The position numbers and the translations under genes were made by a program. A stretch of 64,000 bases of DNA from Devosia oryziradicis (GTDB taxonomy: Bacteria; Pseudomonadota; Alphaproteobacteria; Rhizobiales; Devosiaceae): assembly GCF_016698645.1 (NCBI RefSeq), contig NZ_CP068047.1:124001-188000 (forward strand), given 5' to 3'. Of the stretch, positions 1-10,324 are shown one piece after another. The notes beneath the pieces were generated by a model, which saw only the letters and a program-made list of their open reading frames with translations, ran no database searches and had not been told where the DNA came from. Each line of letters opens with the position of its first letter. The first letter of the stretch is position 1.

Positions 1-12
1 CAATAAACCGCG

Positions 13-50
13 AATAGAAATCTTGCGCCGCATCGGCGGCGGTTTCTATT
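13..50. repeat. Interrupted inverted repeat (hairpin)
   Basis: An outer pair AATAGAAA (13-20) and TTTCTATT (43-50) encloses an inner pair GCCGC (27-31) and GCGGC (36-40) with a 4-base loop. It lies in non-coding DNA at the window edge, before the first gene. It could be a terminator for a gene outside the window or a leader structure. No uridine run decides this. Confidence 0.4.
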
Positions 51-153
51 GCAAATCATCGGACAAGGGACCATCTGCGGGGGAGATGGGCCCAACACTA
101 CTGTTCAGCGCCTGCCCCGACAAAAACCAAAGCAAACAAAGCCGGAGAAGACG

Positions 154-1410
154 ATGAAGATCACTAAAATTGCCGCCACGATGCTGCTCGGTGGCGTTGC
201 CACCGCCGTGATGATGGGCCAGGCCAATGCGCTCGAAGCGCAGGCTTTTGCCGACCGCATCATCGAAGTCTACAAGACCATCGGCTACGATGTGACCCTG
301 GGCGAAGCCACCCTCGATGGCGATACCATCACCATCGACGGGGGCAGCATCACCGTCGTCTCGACCCCCGAGGCGCCGATGGAAACCATGACCTTCGACA
401 CCGAGCTCACCTTCTCGGGTGTTGTCGAAAATGCCGATGGCAGCTACATGGCTGAATCGCTGACCATCCCTGACATCGACACCGATTTCGCCGAAGAGCC
501 TGCCGGTCACCTCAGCCTTGTAGACATCCGCGTCGACGGCTTCTACCTGCCCGCCGGCAATCCCGTGCCGGCAATCGGACTGATGCAGCTTTATGAAAAC
601 TTCTCTACTGGCGCGCTGTCGATTACCCGCGATGGCGAAGAGGTCATCTCCATCGACTCGATCCAGGCCGGCTCCACCTTCAATCCGCAGCATGGCGCGA
701 CCGAGCTGACCGACCTCACCTCCAATTTTGCCGTCAACAACATCACCGCCGACCTCAGCACTGTCAGCGAGGAAGATCCGTCCGCCGGCGCCGTCATCGA
801 GGCCCTGGGACTGACCTCCATCACCGGCAACATCACGGGCGACCTGAGCTGGTCGATGGCCGACGGCCACATGACCGTGCACGAATTCCTGCTCGACTTT
901 GCCGATGTGGGCGCGCTCAACATCACCACCGATATTTCGGGCTTCACCCCCGCCGTGCTGGACCAGATCTACGCCATGCAGGGCGCCATGACTGCCGGCG
1001 GCGAAATGACCGAGGAGCAGTCGCAGGCCCAGATGATGCAGGGCATGGCGATCATGCAGGGCGTGTCGATCATCGGCGCTTCGGTGCGCTATGACGATGC
1101 CGGCCTGGCGCCCAAGCTGCTGGACTTCTTCGCCTCCTCGTCGGGTGCCGACCGCGCCACGTTCGTTGAAGGCATCAAGGCCATGTTGCCGGGCATGATT
1201 GCAGAGACCGGCATTCCGGCCCTCAACGACGTCATCGTCCCGCCGGTCTCGGCCTTCCTCGACGACCCCAAGAGCCTCGAAGTCAAGATCGCGCCGCCCT
1301 CCCCGACTTCGCTGCTGGTCCTGATGGCCGCCGCCGCCAACCCTGCCGGCCTGATCAGTGCACTGGGTCTGGCCGTCGAAGCCAACACCGCAGCGCCCGC
1401 CGCGGACTAA
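154..1410 (+). CDS. Hypothetical exported protein
   Basis: A 418-residue protein that I do not recognise. The N-terminus (MKITKIAATMLLGG..., ending near QANA at residues 21-24) is a good Sec signal peptide with AxA-type cleavage, so the mature protein should be periplasmic or outer-surface. The body is acidic, Thr/Asp/Gly-rich and probably beta-rich, with many alternating hydrophobic/polar stretches, a Met-rich helix (QAQMMQGMAIMQG) about two thirds in and no cysteine cluster. The ATG at 154 is chosen because it gives the signal peptide and has GGAGAAG just upstream. An in-frame reading to 49 would add a basic, low-complexity leader. It stands alone, followed by a strong terminator. A role in lipid or envelope homeostasis would be a guess. 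Confidence 0.75.
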   Translation: MKITKIAATMLLGGVATAVMMGQANALEAQAFADRIIEVYKTIGYDVTLGEATLDGDTITIDGGSITVVSTPEAPMETMTFDTELTFSGVVENADGSYMAESLTIPDIDTDFAEEPAGHLSLVDIRVDGFYLPAGNPVPAIGLMQLYENFSTGALSITRDGEEVISIDSIQAGSTFNPQHGATELTDLTSNFAVNNITADLSTVSEEDPSAGAVIEALGLTSITGNITGDLSWSMADGHMTVHEFLLDFADVGALNITTDISGFTPAVLDQIYAMQGAMTAGGEMTEEQSQAQMMQGMAIMQGVSIIGASVRYDDAGLAPKLLDFFASSSGADRATFVEGIKAMLPGMIAETGIPALNDVIVPPVSAFLDDPKSLEVKIAPPSPTSLLVLMAAAANPAGLISALGLAVEANTAAPAAD

Positions 1411-1432
1411 TCGGCTACAACACCTATGCTGG

Positions 1433-1465
1433 AGCCGCGCCCCCTCGGGCGCGGCTTCGTCTTTT
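1433..1465 (+). terminator. Rho-independent terminator
   Basis: A perfect 10-bp stem (AGCCGCGCCC / GGGCGCGGCT) with a CCTC loop is followed by TCGTCTTTT. It lies 22 bases after the stop of the exported-protein gene and ends that transcript. Confidence 0.8.
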
Positions 1466-1523
1466 GATGGGCACATACTCGTTAGATGAAACCTTCAGGA
1501 TTGTGACGTAGTATCTGTCGACC

Positions 1524-2228
1524 ATGAACGACATGACGCCCCCTGTGCCGCGCAGTCTCAGCCACATTACCGACTGGGTGTTCGACCTCGACAACACCCT
1601 CTACCCCCGCAGCTGCAACCTGTTTGCCCAGATCGACACGCGCATCACCAGTTATGTGATGGACGTGACCAAGCTCGATTTCGAGGCGGCCCGCGACCTG
1701 CAGAAGAGCTACTACCGGGATTATGGCACGACGCTGAACGGGCTGATGCTGCGGCACGAGATCGACCCCGATCACTTCCTCAGCACCGTACATGCCATCG
1801 ACTATTCGCCGGTCGATGCCCATCCCGACCTGGTCGAGGCGATCCGCGCCCTGCCCGGCCGCAAGTTCATTCTCACCAATGGCGATACCGGCCACGCGCG
1901 ATCGGTGTTGCGCCGCCTGGGCTGCGACGACATTTTCGAGCATGTGCACGATATCCGCGCCATGACCTATCTGCCCAAGCCGCACAAGGCGGCCTATGAG
2001 GGGTTCCTCACGCTGCATGGCATCGATCCCACCACGGCGGTGATGTTCGACGACCTCGAAAAGAACCTGGTCGTGCCCCATGAAGTGGGCATGGCAACGG
2101 TGCAGGTGGTGGCCGGCGAGGATTTCGCACACGAACAGGTCGAGGCCTGGGAGCTCGGACGAGCGATCGGCCCGCATGTGCATCACATCACCGACAACCT
2201 GGCCAAGTTCCTGCGCGAGCGGCCCTAG
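1524..2228 (+). CDS. Pyrimidine 5'-nucleotidase (HAD hydrolase)
   Basis: A 234-residue cytoplasmic HAD-superfamily phosphatase of the alphaproteobacterial pyrimidine 5'-nucleotidase (SDT1-like) group, which dephosphorylates UMP/CMP-type nucleotides. Motif I is FDLDNTLYP with nucleophile Asp21 and acid/base Asp23. Motif II is ILTNGD near residue 117, the motif III lysine lies in LPKPHK near 153, and motif IV is MFDDLEKN near 176. The spacing fits a helical C1 cap. The length is normal for the family. It is monocistronic, with its stop seven bases before the end of the opposing VOC gene. Exact substrate preference cannot be read from sequence. Confidence 0.88.
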   Translation: MNDMTPPVPRSLSHITDWVFDLDNTLYPRSCNLFAQIDTRITSYVMDVTKLDFEAARDLQKSYYRDYGTTLNGLMLRHEIDPDHFLSTVHAIDYSPVDAHPDLVEAIRALPGRKFILTNGDTGHARSVLRRLGCDDIFEHVHDIRAMTYLPKPHKAAYEGFLTLHGIDPTTAVMFDDLEKNLVVPHEVGMATVQVVAGEDFAHEQVEAWELGRAIGPHVHHITDNLAKFLRERP

Positions 2229-2235
2229 GCTACCC

Positions 2236-2610
2236 CTACATATTGTTCAGGTGCAGAATATTGCCGTCGGGGTCCTTGAACCACGCGGCCTTGAAGTCGC
2301 CGCTCGAATGGATGCCGCCGGAATACTCGCCAGGCATTTCCGGGTAGTGCTCGAAGCTCACGCCCTTGCCCAACAGGGCCGAGACGATGGCCTCGATCTC
2401 TTCGCCCACGCCCCAGGCCACCGCATTGGCCTTGTTGGTGCCGGCATAGTCGGAGACATAGACGACCAGCTGGGTCGAGCCGGTGTTGAGGACCAGCATG
2501 TCGTCGCTGTCCTGCAGTGGCTCGAGGCCGAGCGTGTCCACATAGAATCCGCGGGCGGCGGCGATATCCTTGACGGCAACGATTGCCGATGAATTCTTGT
2601 CTTTCAGCAT
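2236..2610 (-). CDS. VOC (glyoxalase-fold) family protein
   Basis: A 124-residue single-domain vicinal-oxygen-chelate protein. The pattern is a short first beta-alpha unit (VKDIAAARGFYVDTLGLEP), a central strand with LVVYVSDYAG, and the C-terminal KDPDGNILHLNN signature typical of glyoxalase/bleomycin-resistance folds. The start at 2610 is preferred over an in-frame ATG at 2655 because it has AAGGA eight bases upstream and removes a leader unlike VOC proteins. Such proteins may be lyases, dioxygenases or resistance binding proteins. The substrate is not predictable here. It converges on the nucleotidase gene. Confidence 0.8.
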   Translation of the reverse strand: MLKDKNSSAIVAVKDIAAARGFYVDTLGLEPLQDSDDMLVLNTGSTQLVVYVSDYAGTNKANAVAWGVGEEIEAIVSALLGKGVSFEHYPEMPGEYSGGIHSSGDFKAAWFKDPDGNILHLNNM

Positions 2611-2781
2611 GGCTCGATCCTTTCCGTTCACATCGAACGCGACGGCGTCCGTCATAGTTCAATGACGTTCGGCACGGCGCTTTACAGACAGCCCGCCAGA
2701 CAGTATTAGCGCTACTACATCGGCGAATGCCGATGAATTTACAGAGCGGCCGGGAGCCGCGAAACCAGCAGGAACAGTGTC

Positions 2782-3771
2782 ATGGAATATCGTCGCTTGG
2801 GCAAATCTGGCCTCAAGGTCAGCGAACTGTCTCTCGGCAGCTGGGTCACCTTCAGCAAGCAGGTTGACGAGAAGGAGGCCCTATCTCTGATGGGCCTGGC
2901 CTATGACGAAGGCGTCAACTTCTTCGACAATGCAGAAGGGTACGAGGCCGGTGAATCGGAAGCGCTGATGGGCGCTGCGCTCAGCAAGCTGGGCTGGAGC
3001 CGGGACAGCTATGCCGTCTCGTCCAAGGTGTTCTGGGGCGGCAGCAAGCCGACGCAGAAGGGCCTCTCCCGCAAGCATGTGACAGAAGCGGCCCATGCCG
3101 CACTCAAGCGCCTGCGCGTCGACTATCTCGACCTCTATTTCTGCCACCGCCCCGACATCGACACGCCGATCGAGGAAACCGTGTGGGCGATGCACAACCT
3201 CATCACCCAGGGCAAGGTGCTCTATTGGGGCACCTCGGAATGGAACGCGCAGCAGCTCACCGAAGCCTGGGCCTTTGCGCGGGCAAACAACCTCATCGGC
3301 CCGCAGATGGAGCAGCCGCAATACAATCTCTTCGTCCGCGAAAAGGTCGAGCATGACTATCTGCCGCTGTATGACCTGATGGGCCTGGGCACCACGATCT
3401 GGTCGCCGCTCGCTTCGGGCGCGCTCACCGGCAAGTATAATGACGGGATCCCGGCTGACAGCCGCATGAACCTGCCCGGCTATGAATGGCTCAAGAAGGA
3501 ATGGACCAGCGAAGAAGGCAAACGGAAGCTGGAGAAGATCAAGCAGCTGGCTGGCCTCGCCAAGGAGATCGGCCTGCCGGTGCATCATCTGGCGCTGCTC
3601 TGGTGCCTCCACAACCCGCATGTCTCGACGGTGATCCTGGGCGCTTCCAAGAAGGCGCAACTGGCGGACAACCTTTCGGCGCTGAAGTCCAAGGCCAAGC
3701 TCACTGCAGACGTGATCGAGAAGATCGAAACCATCATGGGCAACAAGCCCAAGGCATTCGAACGGTATTGA
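2782..3771 (+). CDS. Aldo/keto reductase, Kv-beta-like
   Basis: A 329-residue NADPH-dependent aldo/keto reductase of the potassium-channel beta-subunit-like branch. The tetrad is visible: Asp and Tyr in FDNAEGYEAGESE, Lys in VSSKVFWGG, and His in DLYFCHRPD. The ATLGAS-like cofactor end is seen as STVILGASKKAQLADNLSAL near residue 285. The VFWGG and SEWNAQQL stretches are typical of this branch. The likely role is reduction of reactive carbonyls in the cytoplasm. No channel gene is adjacent. The gene stands alone and is followed by a stretch of G/C-run repeats. Confidence 0.87.
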   Translation: MEYRRLGKSGLKVSELSLGSWVTFSKQVDEKEALSLMGLAYDEGVNFFDNAEGYEAGESEALMGAALSKLGWSRDSYAVSSKVFWGGSKPTQKGLSRKHVTEAAHAALKRLRVDYLDLYFCHRPDIDTPIEETVWAMHNLITQGKVLYWGTSEWNAQQLTEAWAFARANNLIGPQMEQPQYNLFVREKVEHDYLPLYDLMGLGTTIWSPLASGALTGKYNDGIPADSRMNLPGYEWLKKEWTSEEGKRKLEKIKQLAGLAKEIGLPVHHLALLWCLHNPHVSTVILGASKKAQLADNLSALKSKAKLTADVIEKIETIMGNKPKAFERY

Positions 3772-3790
3772 TCGGCTGAAATCTCGTCGA

Positions 3791-3926
3791 CACCCTCCCC
3801 CCTAGCGGGGAGGGTCAAGGGTGGGGGCGGTTGGCCACGATGCAGATCGTGCCACCCAACACCCCCTCCCAACCTCCCCCGTCGAGGGGGAGGTGCCGCG
3901 CGGTGGGTGGGGTAGATTGCCGCAAA
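3791..3926. repeat. Pair of G/C-run palindromic intergenic repeats
   Basis: Two short palindromes of similar style lie between the reductase and ABC exporter genes. The first pairs CCCTCCCC (3793-3800) with GGGGAGGG (3807-3814) and is followed by AAGGGTGGGGG. The second pairs ACCTCCCCC (3872-3880) with GGGGGAGGT (3886-3894) and is followed by GGTGGGTGGGG. They resemble the dispersed extragenic palindromes common in Hyphomicrobiales genomes. They may act as bidirectional terminators. Confidence 0.65.
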
Positions 3927-3966
3927 TTTAGTTTGCCCCTGCTTAGCCCGCCGCTATCATCCTGAT

Positions 3967-5840
<1,874 letters not shown>

Positions 5841-5844
<4 letters not shown>

Positions 5845-6830
5845 CGCGGGCGCACCAGCACCCGGCCCTTGATCTCGCCGGCTAGGATGTGTTCCGCCGC
5901 GGCCGGCAGATCCTCCAGCCCGATCTCCCGCACCAGGCCGGCATAGGCAGCCAGATCGAGCGTCAGGGCGATGCGGCGCCAGGCCTTTACGCGGGTTGCA
6001 TAGGGTTGCATGACGCTGTCGATGCCCAGCAGGCTGACCCCGCGCAAGATGAACGGCAGGACGTTGGTCGAGAGTTCGATGCCTCCGGCATTGCCGACGC
6101 TGGCCACCTGGCCACCATACTTGACCTGCCTGAGCAGCTTGCTCAATACCCGGCCGCCGACGCTGTCGATGGCAGCGGCGAACCGCGCCGATTCCAGGGG
6201 CTTGTCTGGCTGGCCCAGGAATTCTGTACGATCGATGACCGTCGCTGCGCCAAGGGCGCGAAGGGCGTCGGCGTGCTGCGGCCGGCCCGAAAGAGCGGTG
6301 ACGTGATAGCCCAACCGGGTCAGCAGGCTCGTGGCGATCGTCCCGACGCCACCCGCAGCGCCCGTCACCAGCACCTCGCCGGCTTCGGGCGTCAGTCCCC
6401 CAGCTTCTAGCCGGTCGATGGCCAGCATGGCGGTAAGGCCCGCGGTGCCGACAATCATGACGTCGCGCGTGCTCATGCCGTGCGGCAGCGGGACCAGCCA
6501 GTCGGCATGCACACGGGCCCGCTCGGCATAGCCACCCCAGTGGGTTTCGCCGACGCGCCAGCCCGTGAGGAGCACGGCATCGTCTACCTTGTAGCGGGGG
6601 TCGCTGCTGTTGCGCACCGTGCCGGCAAAATCGATGCCGCCGATATGGGGGTAGTTGCGCACCAGCCCACCTCCGCCGGTGAGGCACAGGCCGTCCTTGT
6701 AGTTGAGGCCAGCCCAATCGATGTCCACGGTTACGTCGCCGTCGGGCAGGCGCGTATTGTCGATGATCTGTACCGACGATGTCACCTTGCCGTCGGCATC
6801 CCTGTCGGTGACCAGCGCGCGGTAGCTCAT
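5841..6830 (-). CDS. MDR zinc-free quinone/acryloyl-CoA reductase (AcuI/YhdH family)
   Basis: A 329-residue medium-chain dehydrogenase/reductase of the YhdH/YhfP/AcuI group. The N-terminal GroES-like part contains WAGLNYKDGLCLTG and GGIDFAGTV, followed by a Rossmann domain with VTGAAGGVGTIA near residue 155 for NADPH. Members reduce acryloyl-CoA or other enoyl/quinone substrates and lack the catalytic zinc of alcohol dehydrogenases. The ATG at 6830 has AAGGGAG upstream. The longer in-frame reading is arginine-rich and non-homologous in character. The gene is divergent from the ArsR regulator and overlaps the stop of the ABC exporter by four bases. Confidence 0.85.
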
Positions 6831-6969
6831 GGACGACTCCCTTCTCGGTTTTTCGCCAGCTTGGCATGATGCGCCCGATGGGGCCACCCCGGATGGTCTG
6901 GTCCATCCCTCTGGCGCCGCGCGCCGAAGCGCCGTACCTCTTGGGCAGCAAGCCCATCGAGTCAGCCCC

Positions 6970-7284
6970 TTGAACTCACCCAGCGACGCCCAGATTTCCG
7001 TCATTGCTGAAACCTATCGCCTGCTGGGCGATCCGACACGGCTGCGCGTGCTGCTTGCGTGTCTCGCCGCGCCGATTGCGGTGGGCGACATCGCCAAGAC
7101 GGTCAATGCTTCGCCGTCGCTGGTCAGTCACCATTTGCGGCTGTTGCGGGCGGCGCGGCTGGTGCGCGGAACGCGACGCAATAAACAGGTGTTCTACGAG
7201 ACAGCCGACCAGCATATCGCGCGCATGCTGGCCGACATGGTCGAGCATGCGATGGAAGACTACGGCGAAGACAGCGACAGCTGA
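6970..7284 (+). CDS. ArsR/SmtB-family metal-responsive repressor
   Basis: A 104-residue winged-helix repressor, with the core PTRLRVLLACLAA...SPSLVSHHLRLLRAARLV and a beta-wing (GTRRNKQVFYETAD). Near the C-terminus the alpha-5 helix reads DQHIARMLADMVEHAME. This keeps the D-x-H-x10-H-x2-E spacing of zinc/cobalt/nickel sensors such as CzrA and NmtR, and there is no arsenic-type cysteine pair. A TTG at 6970 gives the normal family length. An in-frame ATG at 6829 would overlap the divergent gene's start, and no clear Shine-Dalgarno decides the matter. It precedes a CDF exporter with an operator between them, so it should derepress export when metal binds. Confidence 0.85.
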   Translation: MNSPSDAQISVIAETYRLLGDPTRLRVLLACLAAPIAVGDIAKTVNASPSLVSHHLRLLRAARLVRGTRRNKQVFYETADQHIARMLADMVEHAMEDYGEDSDS

Positions 7285-7319
7285 CCGCAGGCCTCCGGCG
7301 ACAATTGCCTTGATCTACA

Positions 7320-7341
7320 CATATGAACATGTATTCATATG
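7320..7341. promoter_or_regulatory. ArsR-family operator in front of the CDF exporter
   Basis: A perfect inverted repeat CATATGAA-N6-TTCATATG matches the TGAA...TTCA core of SmtB/CzrA-type operators. It lies 20 bases before the exporter ATG and overlaps the expected -10 region of a promoter with a TTGATC -35 candidate at 7310-7315. Repressor binding here would block the exporter. Confidence 0.8.
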
Positions 7342-7360
7342 ATGAATCGAGGAGTGATCG

Positions 7361-8431
7361 ATGGCGAAGGGCAGCAAGGAACAGGGGCCGATGGGGCATG
7401 GGCATGACCATGCCGGCCATGAGCACGACCATGCGGGCCATGAGAACGACCATGCTCATGACCACGATTACAACGGTCACGATCACGCCCACGACAATCA
7501 CGGGTCGCATGACCATGCCGGGCACGCCCACAGCCATGCCCCCACGGTCAGCGCGGGCAATGAGCGCGTGGTGCTGATCGGCTTCCTGCTCACGGCCGGC
7601 TTCATGGTGGCCGAGGTCGTGGCGGGGTTGCTCTCGGGCTCGCTGGCGCTGATTGCCGATGCCGGGCACATGCTGACCGATGCGGCTGCGCTGCTGCTTG
7701 CCTGGGCCGCGTTTCGCTTCGGCCGCCGGGCTTCAGATGGCAAGCGCACCTTTGGCTATATGCGGCTCGAGGTCGTGGCCGGGCTGATCAATGCGGTAAC
7801 GCTGTTCGCGCTGACCGGATGGATCCTGTGGGAATCGGTGCAGCGCCTGCTCGATCCGCATGAGGTGCTGGCAGGCCCGATGCTGCTGGTGGCCTGCCTG
7901 GGCCTGGTCATCAACGTGGTCGTGTTTCTGGTGCTCTCACGCGGCGACAAGAGCCACGTCAATATCCGCGGCGCCATGGTGCATGTGCTGGGTGACCTTC
8001 TCGGCTCAGTCGGCGCCATCGCGGCAGCCGTGATCATATGGCTCACCGGCTGGATGCCCATAGACCCCATCCTTTCGGTGATCGTGAGCCTGCTCATCCT
8101 GCGTAGCGGCTGGACCCTGTTCCGCGGCTCGCTGCATATCCTGATGGAAGGCACGCCGGGTAACGTGGTGATCGAGGATTTGAGCCGGGCGCTGGTCGCC
8201 AAGGTGCCCGGACTTGTCGCGGTGCGGCATGTGCATGTGTGGTCCATCACTTCGGGCCGGCCGGTGGCAACGCTCGAAATCGCGCTGGCGCCGGGCGCCG
8301 ATGCCGGGGCGGTCACCCAGGCTACCAAGGCGGCCCTGCGCGCCGACTACGGCATTAGTCACGCGACCGTCGAGATCGTCTGGGACGCCAAGGCACCTGC
8401 CTGTGCGTTGGCGCCCGATGCGGTTCCCTAG
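7361..8431 (+). CDS. CDF family zinc/divalent cation exporter (CzcD/ZitB-like)
   Basis: A 356-residue cation diffusion facilitator that exchanges cytoplasmic Zn2+ or similar ions for protons. The first about 62 residues carry 19 histidines alternating with Asp/Gly, a flexible metal-binding tail. Six transmembrane segments follow. The transport site is visible as HMLTD in TM2 and HVLGD in TM5, the HD-HD arrangement of zinc carriers. The C-terminal domain starts near VRHVHVWSI and folds as a metallochaperone-like dimer domain. GAGGAG precedes the ATG. It is paired with the upstream ArsR gene and its operator. The stop shares CTAG with the opposing sugar permease gene. Confidence 0.92.
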   Translation: MAKGSKEQGPMGHGHDHAGHEHDHAGHENDHAHDHDYNGHDHAHDNHGSHDHAGHAHSHAPTVSAGNERVVLIGFLLTAGFMVAEVVAGLLSGSLALIADAGHMLTDAAALLLAWAAFRFGRRASDGKRTFGYMRLEVVAGLINAVTLFALTGWILWESVQRLLDPHEVLAGPMLLVACLGLVINVVVFLVLSRGDKSHVNIRGAMVHVLGDLLGSVGAIAAAVIIWLTGWMPIDPILSVIVSLLILRSGWTLFRGSLHILMEGTPGNVVIEDLSRALVAKVPGLVAVRHVHVWSITSGRPVATLEIALAPGADAGAVTQATKAALRADYGISHATVEIVWDAKAPACALAPDAVP

Positions 8432-9270
8432 CCCTTTACCGCGCCGCCCGTGAGGCCCGAGATGATGTAGCGCTGAGCCAGGAGGAAGAAGGCGATGGCC
8501 GGCATGATGGAAAGCGTCAGGAAGGCCAGGATGCGCGGCCAGTCGGACCCGTACTGGCCCTGGAACTGCATGATGCCGAGCGGCCAGGTATATTTCGCCT
8601 CGCTGTTAAGCACGATCAGCGGCAGCAGGAAACTGTTCCAGCTGCCGACGAAATTGAACACACCGACGGTGGCAATGATCGGCAGGCTCAGCGGCAGGGT
8701 CACATACCAGTAGATTTTGATGTAGCCGCAATTGTCCATGCGTGCGGCATCAACCAGTTCCTTGGGCAGTTCCTTGAAGAAATTGTGGAACAGCAGCACC
8801 GAGAAGGACACGCTGAACGCCACCTGGACAATGATGATGCCCCAGTGGCTGTCGAGCATCCCTAGGTCACGCATCTTGATGAAGAGCGGCAGGATGCCGG
8901 TGGCCGTGGGAAAGAGCAGGCCCAGCATCAGATAGCCCAGAATGAACTTGCTGCCAAAGAACTTGATATGGGCCAGGGCAAAGGCCGTCATGGAGGCGAC
9001 CAGGGTGGACAGGACCACCGTGCCCACGGCGATCAGCAGGGAGTTGCCCAGCGAGGAGAAATAGCGCGGCCCGCCCAGGATTTCGACGAAGCGGACCGGG
9101 TCCCAGCTGGCCGGCAGCCCGAACGGATTGACGCGCAGTTCGCCGATCTCTTTGAAGCCGCCCAGGGCGGTGGTGTAGAATGGCACGATGACGAAGAGCG
9201 CCACGATAACCAGGCTCAGCCACTGCAGGGGCGAGATGACCGACTGGCGCTTGCGGGAGATGTCGGCCAT
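8428..9270 (-). CDS. Carbohydrate ABC transporter permease (MalG-type)
   Basis: A 280-residue inner-membrane permease of the CUT1 sugar importer family, second in its operon. About six transmembrane segments are seen, beginning with PLQWLSLVIVALFVIVPFY. The EAA loop that docks the ATPase is visible as ELVDAARMDNCGYIKIYWYVTLPLSLP near residue 185. The ATG at 9270 overlaps the upstream permease stop as TGATG, showing translational coupling. It should form the channel with the other permease and the ATPase encoded at 11946-13025. The substrate is unknown. Confidence 0.9.
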   Translation of the reverse strand: MADISRKRQSVISPLQWLSLVIVALFVIVPFYTTALGGFKEIGELRVNPFGLPASWDPVRFVEILGGPRYFSSLGNSLLIAVGTVVLSTLVASMTAFALAHIKFFGSKFILGYLMLGLLFPTATGILPLFIKMRDLGMLDSHWGIIIVQVAFSVSFSVLLFHNFFKELPKELVDAARMDNCGYIKIYWYVTLPLSLPIIATVGVFNFVGSWNSFLLPLIVLNSEAKYTWPLGIMQFQGQYGSDWPRILAFLTLSIMPAIAFFLLAQRYIISGLTGGAVKG

Positions 9271-10202
9271 CAGTTCTGCTCCACCCTGAAGAGAATGCGA
9301 CGATAGGCCAGCGCCACGATCACGCAGGCGATAAACAGGATCACGCTGACCGCACCACCAAAGCCAAGCTTCATGCGCAGGATGCCGAACTGGTAGAGGA
9401 AGGTCACGATGGTGTGGCTCGAATGGGACGGGCCACCATTGCTGAGCGGAATGATCAGGTCGAACAGCTGCAGCGCGCCGGTTATGGCGAAAAAGACCGA
9501 GATGACGATGGCCGAGCGGATCATCGGGATCTTGATGTGGCGGACGATCTGCCACTTCTTGACGCCGTCGAGCCGGGCCGCCTCGATGACTTCGTTGGGG
9601 ATGGATTGAAGGCCGGCAATGAAGATCATCATGTGGAAGCCAAAATACTTCCAGGTGATGACCAGCATGATGGCGGGGATCACCCAGAGCTTGTCGCCCA
9701 GCACGAAGGGCATATCGACGCCAATGGCGCTGCCGATGGCCGGCAGCAGGCCGTAATTGCCGTCGTACACGAATTTCCAGATCAGGCCGGCCGCCACCTC
9801 AGCCAGCATATAGGGCAGGAAGAACAGCACGCGCAGCACATTGATATGGACCCCGCGCTCGGCTAGCGCGATGGCGCACCACATGGCCAGGGGCAGCTGG
9901 ATCAACAGCGAAACTGCAACGACGATCAGGCTGTTGCGCACCGCCGTGCCGAAATTGCGGTGGGTCACCACGTCGGCATAGTTTTCGAAACCGACGAAAT
10001 CGGTGATGGGGCCATAGCCGTTCCAGTCAAAGAACGAGAAGGTGGCGGCATCGACCATGGGCAGGACGACGAAGACCGTGAACAGAATCAGCGCCGGCGG
10101 CAGGAAGAGCAGCAGCGGCAGCAGGCTCTTGCGCTCCATGTAGCGGCGGCGGCGCGGGATGACCGCGGTCACCATGTCTGCGCCAGTGGCAACGCTTGCC
10201 AT
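9270..10202 (-). CDS. Carbohydrate ABC transporter permease (MalF-type)
   Basis: A 310-residue permease partner of the sugar importer. The N-terminus is cytoplasmic and basic (RRRRYMERK), followed by six or so transmembrane spans. The EAA loop is IEAARLDGVKKWQIVRHIKIPMI near residue 210. The ATG at 10202 is selected for its GGGGAGGA about nine bases upstream. An ATG 21 bases earlier has none. It follows the binding-protein gene after a gap holding a strong hairpin, and its stop overlaps the start of the second permease. Confidence 0.9.
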   Translation of the reverse strand: MASVATGADMVTAVIPRRRRYMERKSLLPLLLFLPPALILFTVFVVLPMVDAATFSFFDWNGYGPITDFVGFENYADVVTHRNFGTAVRNSLIVVAVSLLIQLPLAMWCAIALAERGVHINVLRVLFFLPYMLAEVAAGLIWKFVYDGNYGLLPAIGSAIGVDMPFVLGDKLWVIPAIMLVITWKYFGFHMMIFIAGLQSIPNEVIEAARLDGVKKWQIVRHIKIPMIRSAIVISVFFAITGALQLFDLIIPLSNGGPSHSSHTIVTFLYQFGILRMKLGFGGAVSVILFIACVIVALAYRRILFRVEQN

Positions 10203-10275
10203 ATCGTGGTCCTCCCCAACCATTCAGCCTGCCGGAGGCGGGCATTGCTGCCCTGGGGCAGTGTAGAACTGGCGC

Positions 10276-10307
10276 CCGGCGGACGGAAAGGGAATACCGT
10301 CCGCCGG
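10276..10307 (-). other. Strong hairpin between binding-protein and permease genes
   Basis: An 11-bp perfect stem, CCGGCGGACGG (10276-10286) against CCGTCCGCCGG (10297-10307), with a 10-base loop. No T-run follows on the coding strand. Hairpins in this position in sugar ABC operons usually protect the upstream binding-protein mRNA or cause partial termination, giving more binding protein than permease. Confidence 0.6.
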
Positions 10308-10324
10308 TGCGCTCCGTGTCGAAC

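Noticed and set aside
46..1476. Long minus-strand frame opposite the exported-protein gene
   Set aside because: It is a mirror of real codons. The product is Gly/Arg/His/Asp-rich with no domain logic, while the plus strand has a signal peptide, ribosome site and terminator.
6829..6969. ATG at 6829 as start of the ArsR regulator
   Set aside because: It would overlap the divergent reductase start and add 47 residues not seen in the family. A TTG at 6970 gives the usual length, though without a clear ribosome site.
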